The notes: a model not told the origin generated them from the sequence alone. 64,000 nt of DNA from Alitta virens (GCA_932294295.1 OW028580.1:10073374-10137373); one strand, 5' to 3'. Positions 50,611-63,868 are shown, counted from the stretch's first letter. A program made the numbers and translations.

Positions 50611-53600
50611 TTGTTCACACTTTTTTTGTTTGTTGTTCACACTTTGTTTGTTGTTCACACTTTGTTTGTTTGTTGTTCACACTTTTTTTGTTTGTTGTTC
50701 ACACTTTGTTTGTTTGTTGTTCACACATTTTTTGTTTGTTGTTCACACTTTTCTTGGTTTCTTGTTCACACTTTGTTTGTTTGTTGTTCACACATTTTTT
50801 GTTTGTTGTTTACACTTTTTTTGTTTGTTGTTCACACATTTTTTGGTTTATTGTTCACACTTTGTTTGTTTGTTGTTCACACTTTTTTTGGTTTGTTGTT
50901 CACACATTTTTTGGTTTGTTGTTCACACTTTTTTTGGTTTGTTGTTCACACTTTTTTTGGTTTGTTGTTCACACTTTTTTTGGTTTGTTGTTCACACTTT
51001 TTTTGGTTTATTGTTCACACTTTTTTTGGTTTGTTGTTCACACTTTTTTTGTTTGTTGTTCACACTTTGTTTGTTGTTCACACTTTGTTTGTTTGTTGTT
51101 CACACTTTTTTTGTTTGTTGTTCACACTTTGTTTGTTTGTTGTTCACACATTTTTTGTTTGTTGTTCACACTTTTTTTGGTTTCTTGTTCACACTTTGTT
51201 TGTTTGTTGTTCACACATTGTTTGTTTGTTGTTTACACTTTTTTTGTTTGTTGTTCACACATTTTTTGTTTGTTGTTTACACTTTGTTTGTTGTTCACAC
51301 TTTTTTTGGTTTGTTGTTCACACTTTCTTTGGTTTGTTGTTCACACTTTTTTTGGTTTGTTGCTCACACTTTTTTTGGTTTGTTGTTCACACTTTTTTTG
51401 GTTTGTTGTTCACACTTTGTTTGTTTGTTGTTCACACATTTTTTGTTTGTTGTTTACACTTTGTTTGTTGTTCACACATTTTTTGGTTTATTGTTCACAC
51501 TTTGTTTGTTGTTCACACTTTTTTTGGTTTGTTGTTCACACATTTTTTGGTTTGTTGTTCACACTTTTTTTGGTTTGTTGTTCGCACATTTTTTGGTTTG
51601 TTGTTCACACTTTTTTTGGTTTGTTGTTCACACTTTTTTTGTTGTTCACACTTTGTTTGTTTGTTGTTCACACTTTTTTTGTTTGTTGTTCACACTTTGT
51701 TTGTTTGTTGTTCACACATTTTTTGTTTGTTGTTCACACTTTTTTTGGTTTCTTGTTCACACTTTGTTTGTTTGTTGTTCACACATTTTTTGTTTGTTGT
51801 TTACACTTTTTTTGTTTGTTGTTCACACATTTTTGTTTGTTGTTTACACTTTGTTTGTTGTTCACACTTTTTTTGGTTTGTTGTTCACACTTTTTTTGGT
51901 TTGTTGTTCACACTTTTTTTGGTTTGTTGCTCACACTTTTTTTGGTTTGTTGTTCACAATTTTTTTGGTTTGTTGTTCACACTTTGTTTGTTTGTTGTTC
52001 ACACATTTTTTGTTTGTTGTTTACACTTTGTTTGTTGTTCACACATTTTTTGGTTTATTGTTCACACTTTGTTTGTTGTTCACACTTTTTTTGGTTTGTT
52101 GTTCACACTTTTTTTGTTTGTTGTTCACACTTTTTTTGTTTGTTGTTCACACTTTTTTTGTTTGTTGTTCACACATTTTTTGGTTTATTGTTCACACTTT
52201 GTTTGTTTGTTGTTCACACTTTTTTTGGTTTGTTGTTCACACATTTTTTGGTTTGTTGTTCACACTTTTTTTGGTTTGTTGTTCACACTTTTTTTGGTTT
52301 GTTGTTCACACTTTTTTTGTTTGTTGTTCACACTTTTTTTGTTTGTTGTTCACACATTTTTTGTTTGTTGTTTACACTTTGTTTGTTGTTCACACTTTGT
52401 TTGTTTGTTGTTCACACTTTTTTTGTTTGTTGTTCACACTTTGTTTGTTTGTTGTTCACACTTTTTTTGGTTTCTTGTTCACACTTTTTTTGTTTGTTGT
52501 TCACACATTTTTTGGTTTATTGTTCACACTTTGTTTGTTTGTTGTTCACACTTTTTTTGATTTGTTGTTCACACTTTTTTTGTTTGTTGTTCACACTTTG
52601 TTTGTTGTTCACACTTTGTTTGTTGTTCACACTTTGTTTGTTTGTTGTTCACACATTTTTTGTTTGTTGTTCACACTTTGTTTGTTTGTTGTTCACACAT
52701 TTTTTGTTTGTTGTACACACTTTTTTTTGGTTTCTTGTTCACACTTTGTTTGTTTGTTGTTCACACATTTTTTGTTTGTTGTTTACACTTTTTTTGTTTG
52801 TTGTTCACACATTTTTTGTTTGTTGTTTACACTTTGTTTGTTGTTCACACTTTTTTTGGTTTGTTGTTCACACTTTCTTTGGTTTGTTGTTCACACTTTT
52901 TTTGGTTTGTTGCTCACACTTTTTTTGGTTTGTTGTTCACACTTTTTTTGGTTTGTTGTTCACACTTTGTTTGTTTGTTGTTCACACATTTTTTGTTTGT
53001 TGTTTACACTTTGTTTGTTGTTCACACATTTTTTGGTTTATTGTTCACACTTTGTTTGTTGTTCACACTTTTTTTGGTTTGTTGTTCACACATTTTTTGG
53101 TTTGTTGTTCACACTTTTTTTGGTTTGTTGTTCGCACATTTTTTGGTTTGTTGTTCACACTTTTTTTGGTTTGTTGTTCACACTTTTTTTGTTGTTCACA
53201 CTTTGTTTGTTTGTTGTTCACACTTTTTTTGTTTGTTGTTCACACTTTGTTTGTTTGTTGTTCACACATTTTTTGTTTGTTGTTCACACTTTTTTTGGTT
53301 TCTTGTTCACACTTTGTTTGTTTGTTGTTCACACATTTTTTGTTTGTTGTTTACACTTTTTTTGTTTGTTGTTCACACATTTTTGTTTGTTGTTTACACT
53401 TTGTTTGTTGTTCACACTTTTTTTGGTTTGTTGTTCACACTTTTTTTGGTTTGTTGTTCACACTTTTTTTGGTTTGTTGCTCACACTTTTTTTGGTTTGT
53501 TGTTCACACTTTTTTTGGTTTGTTGTTCACACTTTGTTTGTTTGTTGTTCACACATTTTTTGTTTGTTGTTTACACTTTGTTTGTTGTTCACACATTTTT

Positions 53601-54825
53601 TGGTTTATTGTTCACACTTTGTTTGTTGTTCACACTTTTTTTGGTTTGTTGTTCACACTTTTTTTGTTTGTTGTTCACACTTTTTTTGTTTGTTGTTCAC
53701 ACTTTTTTTGTTTGTTGTTCACACATTTTTTGGTTTATTGTTCACACTTTGTTTGTTTGTTGTTCACACTTTTTTTGGTTTGTTGTTCACACATTTTTTG
53801 GTTTGTTGTTCACACTTTTTTTGGTTTGTTGTTCACACTTTTTTTGGTTTGTTGTTCACACTTTTTTTGTTTGTTGTTCACACTTTTTTTGTTTGTTGTT
53901 CACACATTTTTTGTTTGTTGTTTACACTTTGTTTGTTGTTCACACTTTGTTTGTTTGTTGTTCACACTTTTTTTGTTTGTTGTTCACACTTTGTTTGTTT
54001 GTTGTTCACACTTTTTTTGGTTTCTTGTTCACACTTTTTTTGTTTGTTGTTCACACATTTTTTGGTTTATTGTTCACACTTTGTTTGTTTGTTGTTCACA
54101 CTTTTTTTGGTTTGTTGTTCACACTTTTTTTGTTTGTTGTTCACACTTTGTTTGTTGTTCACACTTTGTTTGTTGTTCACACTTTGTTTGTTTGTTGTTC
54201 ACACATTTTTTGTTTGTTGTTCACACTTTGTTTGTTTGTTGTTCACACATTTTTTGTTTGTTGTTCACACTTTTTTTTGGTTTCTTGTTCACACTTTGTT
54301 TGTTTGTTGTTCACACATTTTTTGTTTGTTGTTTACACTTTTTTTGTTTGTTGTTCACACATTTTTTGTTTGTTGTTCACACATTTTTTGTTTGTTGTTC
54401 ACACTTTTTTTGGTTTCTTGTTCACACTTTGTTTGTTTGTTGTTCACACATTTTTTGTTTGTTGTTTACACTTTTTTTGTTTGTTGTTCACACATTTTTT
54501 GTTTGTTGTTTACACTTTGTTTGTTGTTCACACTTTTTTTGGTTTGTTGTTCACACTTTTTTTGGTTTGTTGTTCACACTTTTTTTGGTTTGTTGTTCAC
54601 ACTTTTTTTGGTTTGTTGTTCACACTTTTTTTGTTGTTCACACTTTGTTTGTTTGTTGTTCACACTTTGTTTGTTGTTCACACTTTGTTTGTTTGTTGTT
54701 CACACTTTTTTTTTTTTTTGTTCACACTTTTTTTGGTTTGTTGTTCACACTTTTTTTGTTTGTTGTTCACACTTTGTTTGTTGTTCACACTTTGTTTGTT
54801 TGTTGTTCACACTTTTTTTGGTTAG
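50611..54825. repeat. TAG-to-TAG interval, 4,215 bp (copy of 5,012-9,226)
   Basis: Same length as its partner. Includes the 1,550-bp tandem pair (TTTCTTTGG C at 51,327 and about 52,877), GTACACAC near 52,713 and T14 at 54,706-54,719. Confidence 0.88.
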
Positions 54826-57513
54826 TTGTTCACACTTTTTTTGTTTGTTGTTCACACTTTGTTTGTTGTTCACACTTTGTTTGTTTGTTGTTCACACTTT
54901 TTTTGTTTGTTGTTCACACTTTGTTTGTTTGTTGTTCACACATTTTTTGTTTGTTGTTCACACTTTTTTTGGTTTCTTGTTCACACTTTGTTTGTTTGTT
55001 GTTCACACATTTTTTGTTTGTTGTTTACACTTTTTTTGTTTGTTGTTCACACATTTTTTGGTTTATTGTTCACACTTTGTTTGTTTGTTGTTCACACTTT
55101 TTTTGGTTTGTTGTTCACACATTTTTTGGTTTGTTGTTCACACTTTTTTTGGTTTGTTGTTCACACTTTTTTTGGTTTGTTGTTCACACTTTTTTTGGTT
55201 TGTTGTTCACACTTTTTTTGGTTTATTGTTCACACTTTTTTTGGTTTGTTGTTCACACTTTTTTGTTTGTTGTTCACACTTTGTTTGTTGTTCACACTTT
55301 GTTTGTTTGTTGTTCACACTTTTTTTGTTTGTTGTTCACACTTTGTTTGTTTGTTGTTCACACATTTTTTGTTTGTTGTTCACACTTTTTTTGGTTTCTT
55401 GTTCACACATTGTTTGTTTGTTGTTTACACTTTTTTTGTTTGTTGTTCACACATTTTTTGTTTGTTGTTTACACTTTGTTTGTTGTTCACACTTTTTTTG
55501 GTTTGTTGTTCACACTTTCTTTGGTTTGTTGTTCACACTTTTTTTGGTTTGTTGCTCACACTTTTTTTGGTTTGTTGTTCACACTTTTTTTGGTTTGTTG
55601 TTCACACTTTGTTTGTTTGTTGTTCACACATTTTTTGTTTGTTGTTTACACTTTGTTTGTTGTTCACACATTTTTTGGTTTATTGTTCACACTTTGTTTG
55701 TTGTTCACACTTTTTTTGGTTTGTTGTTCACACATTTTTTGGTTTGTTGTTCACACTTTTTTTGGTTTGTTGTTCGCACATTTTTTGGTTTGTTGTTCAC
55801 ACTTTTTTTGGTTTGTTGTTCACACTTTTTTTGTTGTTCACACTTTGTTTGTTTGTTGTTCACACTTTTTTTGTTTGTTGTTCACACTTTGTTTGTTTGT
55901 TGTTCACACATTTTTTGTTTGTTGTTCACACTTTTTTTGGTTTCTTGTTCACACTTTGTTTGTTTGTTGTTCACACATTTTTTGTTTGTTGTTTACACTT
56001 TTTTTGTTTGTTGTTCACACATTTTTGTTTGTTGTTTACACTTTGTTTGTTGTTCACACTTTTTTTGGTTTGTTGTTCACACTTTTTTTGGTTTGTTGTT
56101 CACACTTTTTTTGGTTTGTTGCTCACACTTTTTTTGGTTTGTTGTTCACACTTTTTTTGGTTTGTTGTTCACACTTTGTTTGTTTGTTGTTCACACATTT
56201 TTTGTTTGTTGTTTACACTTTGTTTGTTGTTCACACATTTTTTGGTTTATTGTTCACACTTTGTTTGTTGTTCACACTTTTTTTGGTTTGTTGTTCACAC
56301 TTTTTTTGTTTGTTGTTCACACTTTTTTTGTTTGTTGTTCACACTTTTTTTGTTTGTTGTTCACACATTTTTTGGTTTATTGTTCACACTTTGTTTGTTT
56401 GTTGTTCACACTTTTTTTGGTTTGTTGTTCACACATTTTTTGGTTTGTTGTTCACACTTTTTTTGGTTTGTTGTTCACACTTTTTTTGGTTTGTTGTTCA
56501 CACTTTTTTTGTTTGTTGTTCACACTTTTTTTGTTTGTTGTTCACACATTTTTTGTTTGTTGTTTACACTTTGTTTGTTGTTCACACTTTGTTTGTTTGT
56601 TGTTCACACTTTTTTTGTTTGTTGTTCACACTTTGTTTGTTTGTTGTTCACACTTTTTTTGGTTTCTTGTTCACACTTTTTTTGTTTGTTGTTCACACAT
56701 TTTTTGGTTTATTGTTCACACTTTGTTTGTTTGTTGTTCACACTTTTTTTGGTTTGTTGTTCACACTTTTTTTGTTTGTTGTTCACACTTTGTTTGTTGT
56801 TCACACTTTGTTTGTTGTTCACACTTTGTTTGTTTGTTGTTCACACATTTTTTGTTTGTTGTTCACACTTTGTTTGTTTGTTGTTCACACATTTTTTGTT
56901 TGTTGTTCACACTTTTTTTTGGTTTCTTGTTCACACTTTGTTTGTTTGTTGTTCACACATTTTTTGTTTGTTGTTTACACTTTTTTTGTTTGTTGTTCAC
57001 ACATTTTTTGTTTGTTGTTCACACATTTTTTGTTTGTTGTTCACACTTTTTTTGGTTTCTTGTTCACACTTTGTTTGTTTGTTGTTCACACATTTTTTGT
57101 TTGTTGTTTACACTTTTTTTGTTTGTTGTTCACACATTTTTTGTTTGTTGTTTACACTTTGTTTGTTGTTCACACTTTTTTTGGTTTGTTGTTCACACTT
57201 TTTTTGGTTTGTTGTTCACACTTTTTTTGGTTTGTTGTTCACACTTTTTTTGGTTTGTTGTTCACACTTTTTTTGGTTTGTTGTTCACACTTTTTTTGGT
57301 TTGTTGTTCACACTTTTTTTGTTGTTCACACTTTGTTTGTTTGTTGTTCACACTTTGTTTGTTGTTCACACTTTGTTTGTTTGTTGTTCACACTTTTTTT
57401 TTTTTTTGTTCACACTTTTTTTGGTTTGTTGTTCACACTTTTTTTGTTTGTTGTTCACACTTTGTTTGTTGTTCACACTTTGTTTGTTTGTTGTTCACAC
57501 TTTTTTTGGTTAG
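54826..57513. repeat. 2,688-bp unit (copy of 9,227-11,914)
   Basis: Carries the shared T6 at 55,259-55,264 and T14 at 57,394-57,407, and ends with TTAG where copy 1 has TTTG. Confidence 0.88.
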
Positions 57514-59925
57514 TTGTTCACACTTTTTTTGTTTGTTGTTCACACTTTGTTTGTTGTTCACACTTTGTTTGTTTGTTGTTCACACTTTTTTTGTTTGTTG
57601 TTCACACTTTGTTTGTTTGTTGTTCACACATTTTTTGTTTGTTGTTCACACTTTTTTTGGTTTCTTGTTCACACTTTGTTTGTTTGTTGTTCACACATTT
57701 TTTGTTTGTTGTTTACACTTTTTTTGTTTGTTGTTCACACATTTTTTGGTTTATTGTTCATACTTTGTTTGTTTGTTGTTCACACTTTTTTTGGTTTGTT
57801 GTTCACACATTTTTTGGTTTGTTGTTCACACTTTTTTTGGTTTGTTGTTCACACTTTTTTTGGTTTGTTGTTCACACTTTTTTTGGTTTGTTGTTCACAC
57901 TTTTTTTGGTTTATTGTTCACACTTTTTTTGGTTTGTTGTTCACACTTTTTTTGTTTGTTGTTCACACTTTGTTTGTTGTTCACACTTTGTTTGTTTGTT
58001 GTTCACACTTTTTTTGTTTGTTGTTCACACTTTGTTTGTTTGTTGTTCACACATTTTTTGTTTGTTGTTCACACTTTTTTTGGTTTCTTGTTCACACTTT
58101 GTTTGTTTGTTGTTCACACATTGTTTGTTTGTTGTTTACACTTTTTTTGTTTGTTGTTCACACATTTTTTGTTTGTTGTTTACACTTTGTTTGTTGTTCA
58201 CACTTTTTTTGGTTTGTTGTTCACACTTTCTTTGGTTTGTTGTTCACACTTTTTTTGGTTTGTTGCTCACACTTTTTTTGGTTTGTTGTTCACACTTTTT
58301 TTGGTTTGTTGTTCACACTTTGTTTGTTTGTTGTTCACACATTTTTTGTTTGTTGTTTACACTTTGTTTGTTGTTCACACATTTTTTGGTTTATTGTTCA
58401 CACTTTGTTTGTTGTTCACACTTTTTTTGGTTTGTTGTTCACACATTTTTTGGTTTGTTGTTCACACTTTTTTTGGTTTGTTGTTCGCACATTTTTTGGT
58501 TTGTTGTTCACACTTTTTTTGGTTTGTTGTTCACACTTTTTTTGTTGTTCACACTTTGTTTGTTTGTTGTTCACACTTTTTCTGTTTGTTGTTCACACTT
58601 TGTTTGTTTGTTGTTCACACATTTTTTGTTTGTTGTTCACACTTTTTTTGGTTTCTTGTTCACACTTTGTTTGTTTGTTGTTCACACATTTTTTGTTTGT
58701 TGTTTACACTTTTTTTGTTTGTTGTTCACACATTTTTGTTTGTTGTTTACACTTTGTTTGTTGTTCACACTTTTTTTGGTTTGTTGTTCACACTTTTTTT
58801 GGTTTGTTGTTCACACTTTTTTTGGTTTGTTACTCACACTTTTTTTTAATTTGTTGTTCACACTTTTTTTGGTTTGTTGTTCACACTTTGTTTGTTTGTT
58901 GTTCACACATTTTTTGTTTGTTGTTTACACTTTGTTTGTTGTTCACACATTTTTTGGTTTATTGTTCACACTTTGTTTGTTGTTCACACTTTTTTTGGTT
59001 TGTTGTTCACACTTTTTTTGTTTGTTGTTCACACTTTTTTTGTTTGTTGTTCACACTTTTTTTGTTTGTTGTTCACACATTTTTTGGTTTATTGTTCACA
59101 CTTTGTTTGTTTGTTGTTCACACTTTTTTTGGTTTGTTGTTCACACATTTTTTGGTTTGTTGTTCACACTTTTTTTGGTTTGTTGTTCACACTTTTTTTG
59201 GTTTGTTGTTCACACTTTTTTTGTTTGTTGTTCACACTTTTTTTGTTTGTTGTTCACACATTTTTTGTTTGTTGTTTACACTTTGTTTGTTGTTCACACT
59301 TTGTTTGTTTGTTGTTCACACTTTTTTTGGTTTCTTGTTCACACTTTTTTTGTTTGTTGTTCACACATTTTTTGGTTTATTGTTCACACTTTGTTTGTTT
59401 GTTGTTCACACTTTTTTTGGTTTGTTGTTCACACTTTTTTTGTTTGTTGTTCACACTTTGTTTGTTGTTCACACTTTGTTTGTTGTTCACACTTTGTTTG
59501 TTTGTTGTTCACACATTTTTTGTTTGTTGTTCACACTTTGTTTGTTTGTTGTTCACACATTTTTTGTTTGTTGTTCACACTTTTTTTTGGTTTCTTGTTC
59601 ACACTTTGTTTGTTTGTTGTTCACACATTTTTTGTTTGTTGTTTACACTTTTTTTGTTTGTTGTTCACACATTTTTTGTTTGTTGTTCACACATTTTTTG
59701 TTTGTTGTTCACACTTTTTTTGGTTTCTTGTTCACACTTTGTTTGTTTGTTGTTCACACATTTTTTGTTTGTTGTTTACACTTTTTTTGTTTGTTGTTCA
59801 CACATTTTTTGTTTGTTGTTTACACTTTGTTTGTTGTTCACACTTTTTTTGGTTTGTTGTTCACACTTTTTTTGGTTTGTTGTTCACACTTTTTTTGGTT
59901 TGTTGTTCACACTTTTTTTGGTTTG

Positions 59926-60575
59926 TTGTTCACACTTTGTTTGTTTGTTGTTCACACATTTTTTGTTTGTTGTTTACACTTTGTTTGTTGTTCACACATT
60001 TTTTGGTTTATTGTTCACACTTTGTTTGTTGTTCACACTTTTTTTGGTTTGTTGTTCACACATTTTTTGGTTTGTTGTTCACACTTTTTTTGGTTTGTTG
60101 TTCGCACATTTTTTGGTTTGTTGTTCACACTTTTTTTGGTTTGTTGTTCACACTTTTTTTGGTTTGCTGTTCACACTTTTTTTGTTGTTCACACTTTGTT
60201 TGTTTGTTGTTCACACTTTTTTTGTTTGTTGTTCACACTTTGTTTGTTTGTTGTTCACACATTTTTTGTTTGTTGTTTACACTTTGTTTGTTGTTCACAC
60301 ATTTTTTGGTTTATTGTTCACACTTTGTTTGTTGTTCACACTTTTTTTGGTTTGTTGTTCACACATTTTTTGGTTTGTTGTTCACACTTTTTTTGGTTTG
60401 TTGTTCGCACATTTTTTGGTTTGTTGTTCACACTTTTTTTGGTTTGTTGTTCACACTTTTTTTGGTTTGCTGTTCACACTTTTTTTGTTGTTCACACTTT
60501 GTTTGTTTGTTGTTCACACTTTTTTTGTTTGTTGTTCACACTTTGTTTGTTTGTTGTTCACACATTTTTTGTTTG
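59926..60575. repeat. 303-bp tandem duplication, second locus
   Basis: Copy of 14,371-15,020; TTTGCTG monomers at 60,166 and 60,469 keep the 303-bp spacing. Confidence 0.85.
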
Positions 60576-61105
60576 TTGTTCACACTTTTTTTGGTTTCTT
60601 GTTCACACTTTGTTTGTTTGTTGTTCACACATTTTTTGTTTGTTGTTTACACTTTTTTTGTTTGTTGTTCACACATTTTTGTTTGTTGTTTACACTTTGT
60701 TTGTTGTTCACACTTTTTTTGGTTTGTTGTTCACACTTTTTTTGGTTTGTTGTTCACACTTTTTTTGGTTTGTTGCTCACACTTTTTTTGGTTTGTTGTT
60801 CACACTTTTTTTGGTTTGTTGTTCACACTTTGTTTGTTTGTTGTTCACACATTTTTTGTTTGTTGTTTACACTTTGTTTGTTGTTCACACATTTTTTGGT
60901 TTATTGTTCACACTTTGTTTGTTGTTTACACTTTTTTTGGTTTGTTGTTCACACTTTTTTTGTTTGTTGTTCACACTTTTTTTGTTTGTTGTTCACACTT
61001 TTTTTGGTTTATTGTTCACACTTTTTTTGGTTTGTTGTTCACACTTTTTTTGTTTGTTGTTCACACATTTTTTGTTTGTTGTTTACACTTTTTTTGTTTG
61101 TTGTT

Positions 61106-61648
61106 CACACATTTTATGTTTGTTCTTTACACTTTGTTTGTTGTTCACACTTTTTTTGGTTTGTTGTTCACACTTTTTTTGTTGTTCACACTTTGTTTGT
61201 TTGTTGTTCACACTTTTTTTGTTTGTTGTTCACACTTTGTTTGTTTGTTGTTCACACATTTTTTGTTTGTTGTTCACACTTTTTTTGGTTTCATGTTCAC
61301 ACTTTGTTTGTTTGTTGTTCACACATTTTTTGTTTGTTGTTTACACTTTTTTTGTTTGTTGTTCACACATTTTTTGGTTTATTGTTCACACTTTGTTTGT
61401 TTGTTGTTCACACTTTGTTTGTTTGTTGTTCACACTTTGTTTGTTGTTCACACTTTGTTTGTTTGTTGTTCACACTTTTTTTGTTTGTTGTTCACACTTT
61501 TTTTGGTTTGTTGTTCACACTTTTTTTGTTTGTTGTTCACACTTTGTTTGTTGTTCACACTTTGTTTGTTTGTTGTTCACACTTTTTTTGGTTTGTTGTT
61601 CACAATTTTTTTGGTTTGTTGTTCACACTTTTTTTCTTTGTTGTGCAC
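61106..61648. repeat. Superunit core cassette, copy 5 of 5
   Basis: ATGs at 61,116 and 61,293; GTGCAC at 61,643-61,648. A private TTTCTTTG replaces TTTGTTTG just before GTGCAC. Confidence 0.88.
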
Positions 61649-62871
61649 ACTTTTTTTGTTTGTTGTTCACACTTTTTTTGGTTTATTGTTCACACTTTTT
61701 TTGGTTTGTTGTTCACACTTTTTTTGTTTGTTGTTCACACTTTGTTTGTTGTTCACACTTTGTTTGTTTGTTGTTCACACTTTTTTTGTTTGTTGTTCAC
61801 ACTTTGTTTGTTTGTTGTTCACACATTTTTTGTTTGTTGTTCACACTTTTTTTGGTTTCTTGTTCACACTTTGTTTGTTTGTTGTTCACACATTGTTTGT
61901 TTGTTGTTTACACTTTTTTTGTTTGTTGTTCACACATTTTTTGTTTGTTGTTTACACTTTGTTTGTTGTTCACACTTTTTTTGGTTTGTTGTTCACACTT
62001 TTTTTGGTTTGTTGTTCACACTTTTTTTGGTTTGTTGCTCACACTTTTTTTGGTTTGTTGTTCACACTTTTTTTGGTTTGTTGTTCACACTTTGTTTGTT
62101 TGTTGTTCACACATTTTTTGTTTGTTGTTTACACTTTGTTTGTTGTTCACACATTTTTTGGTTTATTGTTCACACTTTGTTTGTTGTTCACACTTTTTTT
62201 GGTTTGTTGTTCACACATTTTTTGGTTTGTTGTTCACACTTTTTTTGGTTTGTTGTTCGCACATTTTTTGGTTTGTTGTTCACACTTTTTTTGGTTTGTT
62301 GTTCACACTTTTTTTGGTTTGTTGTTCACACTTTTTTTGTTGTTCACACTTTGTTTGTTTGTTGTTCACACTTTTTTTGGTTTCTTGTTCACACTTTGTT
62401 TGTTTGTTGTTCACACATTTTTTGTTTGTTGTTTACACTTTTTTTGTTTGTTGTTCACACATTTTTTGTTTGTTGTTTACACTTTGTTTGTTGTTCACAC
62501 TTTTTTTGGTTTGTTGTTCACACTTTTTTTGGTTTGTTGTTCACACTTTTTTTGGTTTGTTGCTCACACTTTTTTTGGTTTGTTGTTCACACTTTTTTTG
62601 GTTTGTTGTTCACACTTTGTTTGTTTGTTTTTCACACATTTTTTGTTTGTTGTTTACACTTTGTTTGTTGTTCACACATTTTTTGGTTTATTGTTCACAC
62701 TTTGTTTGTTGTTCACACTTTTTTTGGTTTGTTGTTCACACATTTTTTGGTTTGTTGTTCACACTTTTTTTGGTTTGTTGTTCACACATTTTTTGGTTTG
62801 TTGTTCACACTTTTTTTGGTTTGTTGTTCGCACATTTTTTGGTTTGTTGTTCACACTTTGTTTGTTTGTTG

Positions 62872-63868
62872 TTCAAACTTTTTTTGGTTTCTTGTTCACA
62901 CTTTGTTTGTTTGTTGTTCACACATTTTTTGTTTGTTGTTTACACTTTTTTTGTTTGTTGTTCACACATTTTTTGTTTGTTGTTTACACTTTGTTTGTTG
63001 TTCACACTTTTTTTGGTTTGTTGTTCACACTTTTTTTGGTTTGTTGTTCACACTTTTTTTGGTTTGTTGCTCACACTTTTTTTGGTTTGATGTTCACACT
63101 TTTTTTGGTTTGTTGTTCACACTTTGTTTGTTTGTTTTTCACACATTTTTTGTTTGTTGTTTACACTTTGTTTGTTGTTCACACATTTTTTGGTTTATTG
63201 TTCACACTTTGTTTGTTGTTCACACTTTTTTTGGTTTGTTGTTCACACATTATTTGGTTTGTTGTTCACACTTTTTTTGGTTTGTTGTTCGCACATTTTT
63301 TGGTTTGTTGTTCACACTTTTTTTGGTTTGTTGTTCACACTTTTTTTGGTTTGTTGTTCACACTTTTTTTGTTGTTCACACTTTGTTTGTTTGTTGTTCA
63401 CACTTTGTTTGTTGTTCACACTTTGTTTGTTTGTTGTTCACACTTTTTTTTTTTTTGTTCACACTTTTTTTGGTTTGTTGTTCACACTTTTTTTGTTTGT
63501 TGTTCACACTTTGTTTGTTGTTCACACTTTGTTTGTTTGTTGTTCACACTTTGTTTGTTTGTTGTTCACACTTTTTTTGTTTGTTGTTCACACTTTGTTT
63601 GTTTGTTGTTCACACATTTTTTGTTTGTTGTTCACACTTTTTTTGGTTTCATGTTCACACTTTGTTTGTTTGTTGTTCACACATTTTTTGTTTGTTGTTT
63701 ACACTTTTTTTGTTTGTTGTTCACACATTTTTTGGTTTATTGTTCACACTTTGTTTGTTTGTTGTTCACACTTTGTTTCTTTGTTGTTCACACTTTGTTT
63801 GTTGTTCACACTTTGTTTGTTTGTTGTTCACACTTTTTTTGTTTGTTGTTCACACTTTTTTTGGTTAG
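62872..63868. repeat. TTCAAAC/TTTCTTTG subfamily unit, copy 4
   Basis: 997 bp, with T13 at 63,444-63,456, ATG 63,651 and TTTCTTTG near 63,777. It keeps the poly-T block that its direct partner at 17.8 kb lacks. CATTATTTGG at about 63,248 is private. Confidence 0.87.

Larger units (their letters stand above)
57514..63868. repeat. TAG-to-TAG interval, 6,355 bp (copy of 11,915-18,229)
   Basis: 40 bp longer than its partner: minus 44 near 59,311 and plus 84 near 63,405-63,480. TACTCACAC+T8+AATTTG with TAA at 58,847-58,849 is shared. Confidence 0.87.
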
